DNA from: Talpa occidentalis
Lineage: Eukaryota > Chordata > Mammalia > Eulipotyphla > Talpidae
Length of the DNA: 64,000 nucleotides
Assembly: GCF_014898055.3 (NCBI RefSeq)
Contig: NW_023601543.1
Coordinates: forward strand, 57,614,806 to 57,678,805
Direction: 5' to 3'
The position numbers and the translations under genes are program-made. The notes under the pieces were generated by a model that did no database searches, was not told the origin of the DNA, and saw only the letters and a program-made list of their open reading frames with translations. This document shows positions 62,771-64,000 of this stretch, one piece after another. The first letter of the stretch is position 1. Every line of letters starts with the position of its first letter.

Positions 62771-64000
62771 GGGGAAAATCCTTAAAGGTTGACTGGTGTT
62801 GGGATGCAGAGATCGCCAGCTCCAGGAAGGTTCATGAGCCAGGGATACAGCCCCTCAGAAACTTCCCCAGGCTTCACAGTGCACATCCACAAGCTATGTG
62901 AGGACGGTTTTTCAAAAGGCTTAGAAGCTAGGACCTTCATTCTGTCCTGGGCATCCTCTGCCATCAGCCCCTGCAGGTGCAACTTCCTCATACAGCAGCC
63001 TAAGCAGCAGGTCACTAGATGAAGGAGTGTGGAAATCTGAAAACTGGTCTCACCACACAGCCTACACAATGTGACACTCGCACCCAAAGACAATGAGTAA
63101 GCTGCCCCACCTCACTGGTGAGTCATGATTACAGTTGCTAATCTTAAAATGCATTTTACCAAAAATATAAAAAATGTTGCCAACTGTGAGCAGTCATTTT
63201 GGACCATGAGGTAGCAAGTGAGTATGGCCGAGTAAAAGCATGGGAGCAGGTCTCTGTTGACCTTGGAGCTGCCACATTAAGCCTGAACGACCTGCCTCCA
63301 AGAGGGGCTGCCCTTCCCACCCCCTGAAGTCCCTGGGGTTTGTGGTAGTGGTGGTAGGTGCAGACGATATATCAGTGTGTTGTGTCTTGGCCGATGTATC
63401 AGTCAATGGCAGACACATGGGACTGGTGGGGTGAGCAATGGTGAAGGGCAAATTGGGAGTAAGCGGGGCCAGGAGAGATGAGGGATAGAGGGCAATGGAA
63501 GGAGTGAATGAGCAGTAGAGTGAAGTGAATGTAGGTCATGTGGGGCATAGAGGAAAGGGGTGCACGAGGGACAGAATCGGAGGGAATGGAGATGTAAGCG
63601 GTAGAGAGTGAGTACGTGAGTCAGCGCGGTTGTGTGTGTGGGAATACTATGAGGGACAGAGAGTGGCTAGAGGTGAAAGAGGGGCTGGCTGCCACCAGAC
63701 AGGCGCTTTCAGGGCAGAGTTTGTTCCCGGAACATGCAGGGGCCCTGGTGTGATTCAGCTCAGGGAAGTGAGCAGAAGCCAGTGCGTGAGTGGGTGCGGC
63801 AGGTTGAGAGAGGTGGAAGTAGAGCACAGAAGGCGAGTACATGTAGGTATTGTGAGGCAAAGGGAAGGGGATGAAGGTCACATGACCCAGGGTGAGTAAA
63901 GTGGGGAAAAAGGGCCCAATGAGCAGAACATGGTGAATTCGAGGCAGAGTGTGACAGTGGTGGGTGATAAGTGACAGGTGGGAGTAGGGGTTACATCGAG
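62771..64000 (+). other. No gene recognised; purine-rich GTGAGT-rich tract at the end
   Basis: From about 63440 to the end, the plus strand is dense in GGAG, GTGAGT and GGGATAG words without a fixed period. No protein frame or splice-bounded exon is convincing. Confidence 0.4.

Overview
The window is repeat-rich placental-mammal nuclear DNA. It holds one clearly recognisable protein gene, on the minus strand: the orthologue of the KRAB/C2H2 zinc-finger gene ZNF182, an X-linked gene (Xp11.23 in human). Four coding exons can be placed from splice sites and reading phase: a 26-nt start exon (59222-59247), KRAB-A (38756-38882), KRAB-B (38351-38443) and the zinc-finger exon (24954-26590). Joined, they give about 623 residues with 14 canonical fingers, close to the human protein as I remember it. 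A CpG-rich segment with CRE-like and NRF1-like sites (about 60480-60780) is the likely promoter. The species cannot be fixed. The tRNA-derived SINEs (two subfamilies, at least 16 copies) and the fairly young L1s suggest a laurasiatherian, possibly a bat, but that is a guess.

Left third (1-24 kb): this is a graveyard of endogenous retroviruses and retrocopies. It holds a class I-like env remnant followed by an LTR (about 3.3-4.7 kb). A GC-rich antisense block (about 5.7-11.3 kb) carries recognisable RNase H and integrase remnants of a decayed pol. Three copies of one LTR family ('LTR-A') and two of another ('LTR-B') are present, with a TXN2 (mitochondrial thioredoxin) retropseudogene between inverted LTR-A copies. 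An orphan, stop-containing KRAB-B exon lies on the plus strand (18807-18893).

Middle and right (24-60 kb): ZNF182 introns are filled with L1, almost all antisense to the gene. They include a full-length but dead L1 with a perfect 19-bp target-site duplication (27168-33798) and an L1 inserted into another L1 with an 18-bp duplication (52027-54846). A U2 snRNA fragment and a fold-back SINE hairpin lie close together at 43.9-44.3 kb.

Right end (60-64 kb): promoter, MIR elements, a CA microsatellite and a purine-rich, GTGAGT-rich tract with no gene that I can support.

I found no convincing undescribed biological system. The most informative items are the nested insertions datable by target-site duplications, the palindromic SINE structure, the orphan KRAB exon, the buried GC-rich ERV and possible bidirectional promoter activity. 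Family names of old repeats are from memory of their appearance, not from a database search.
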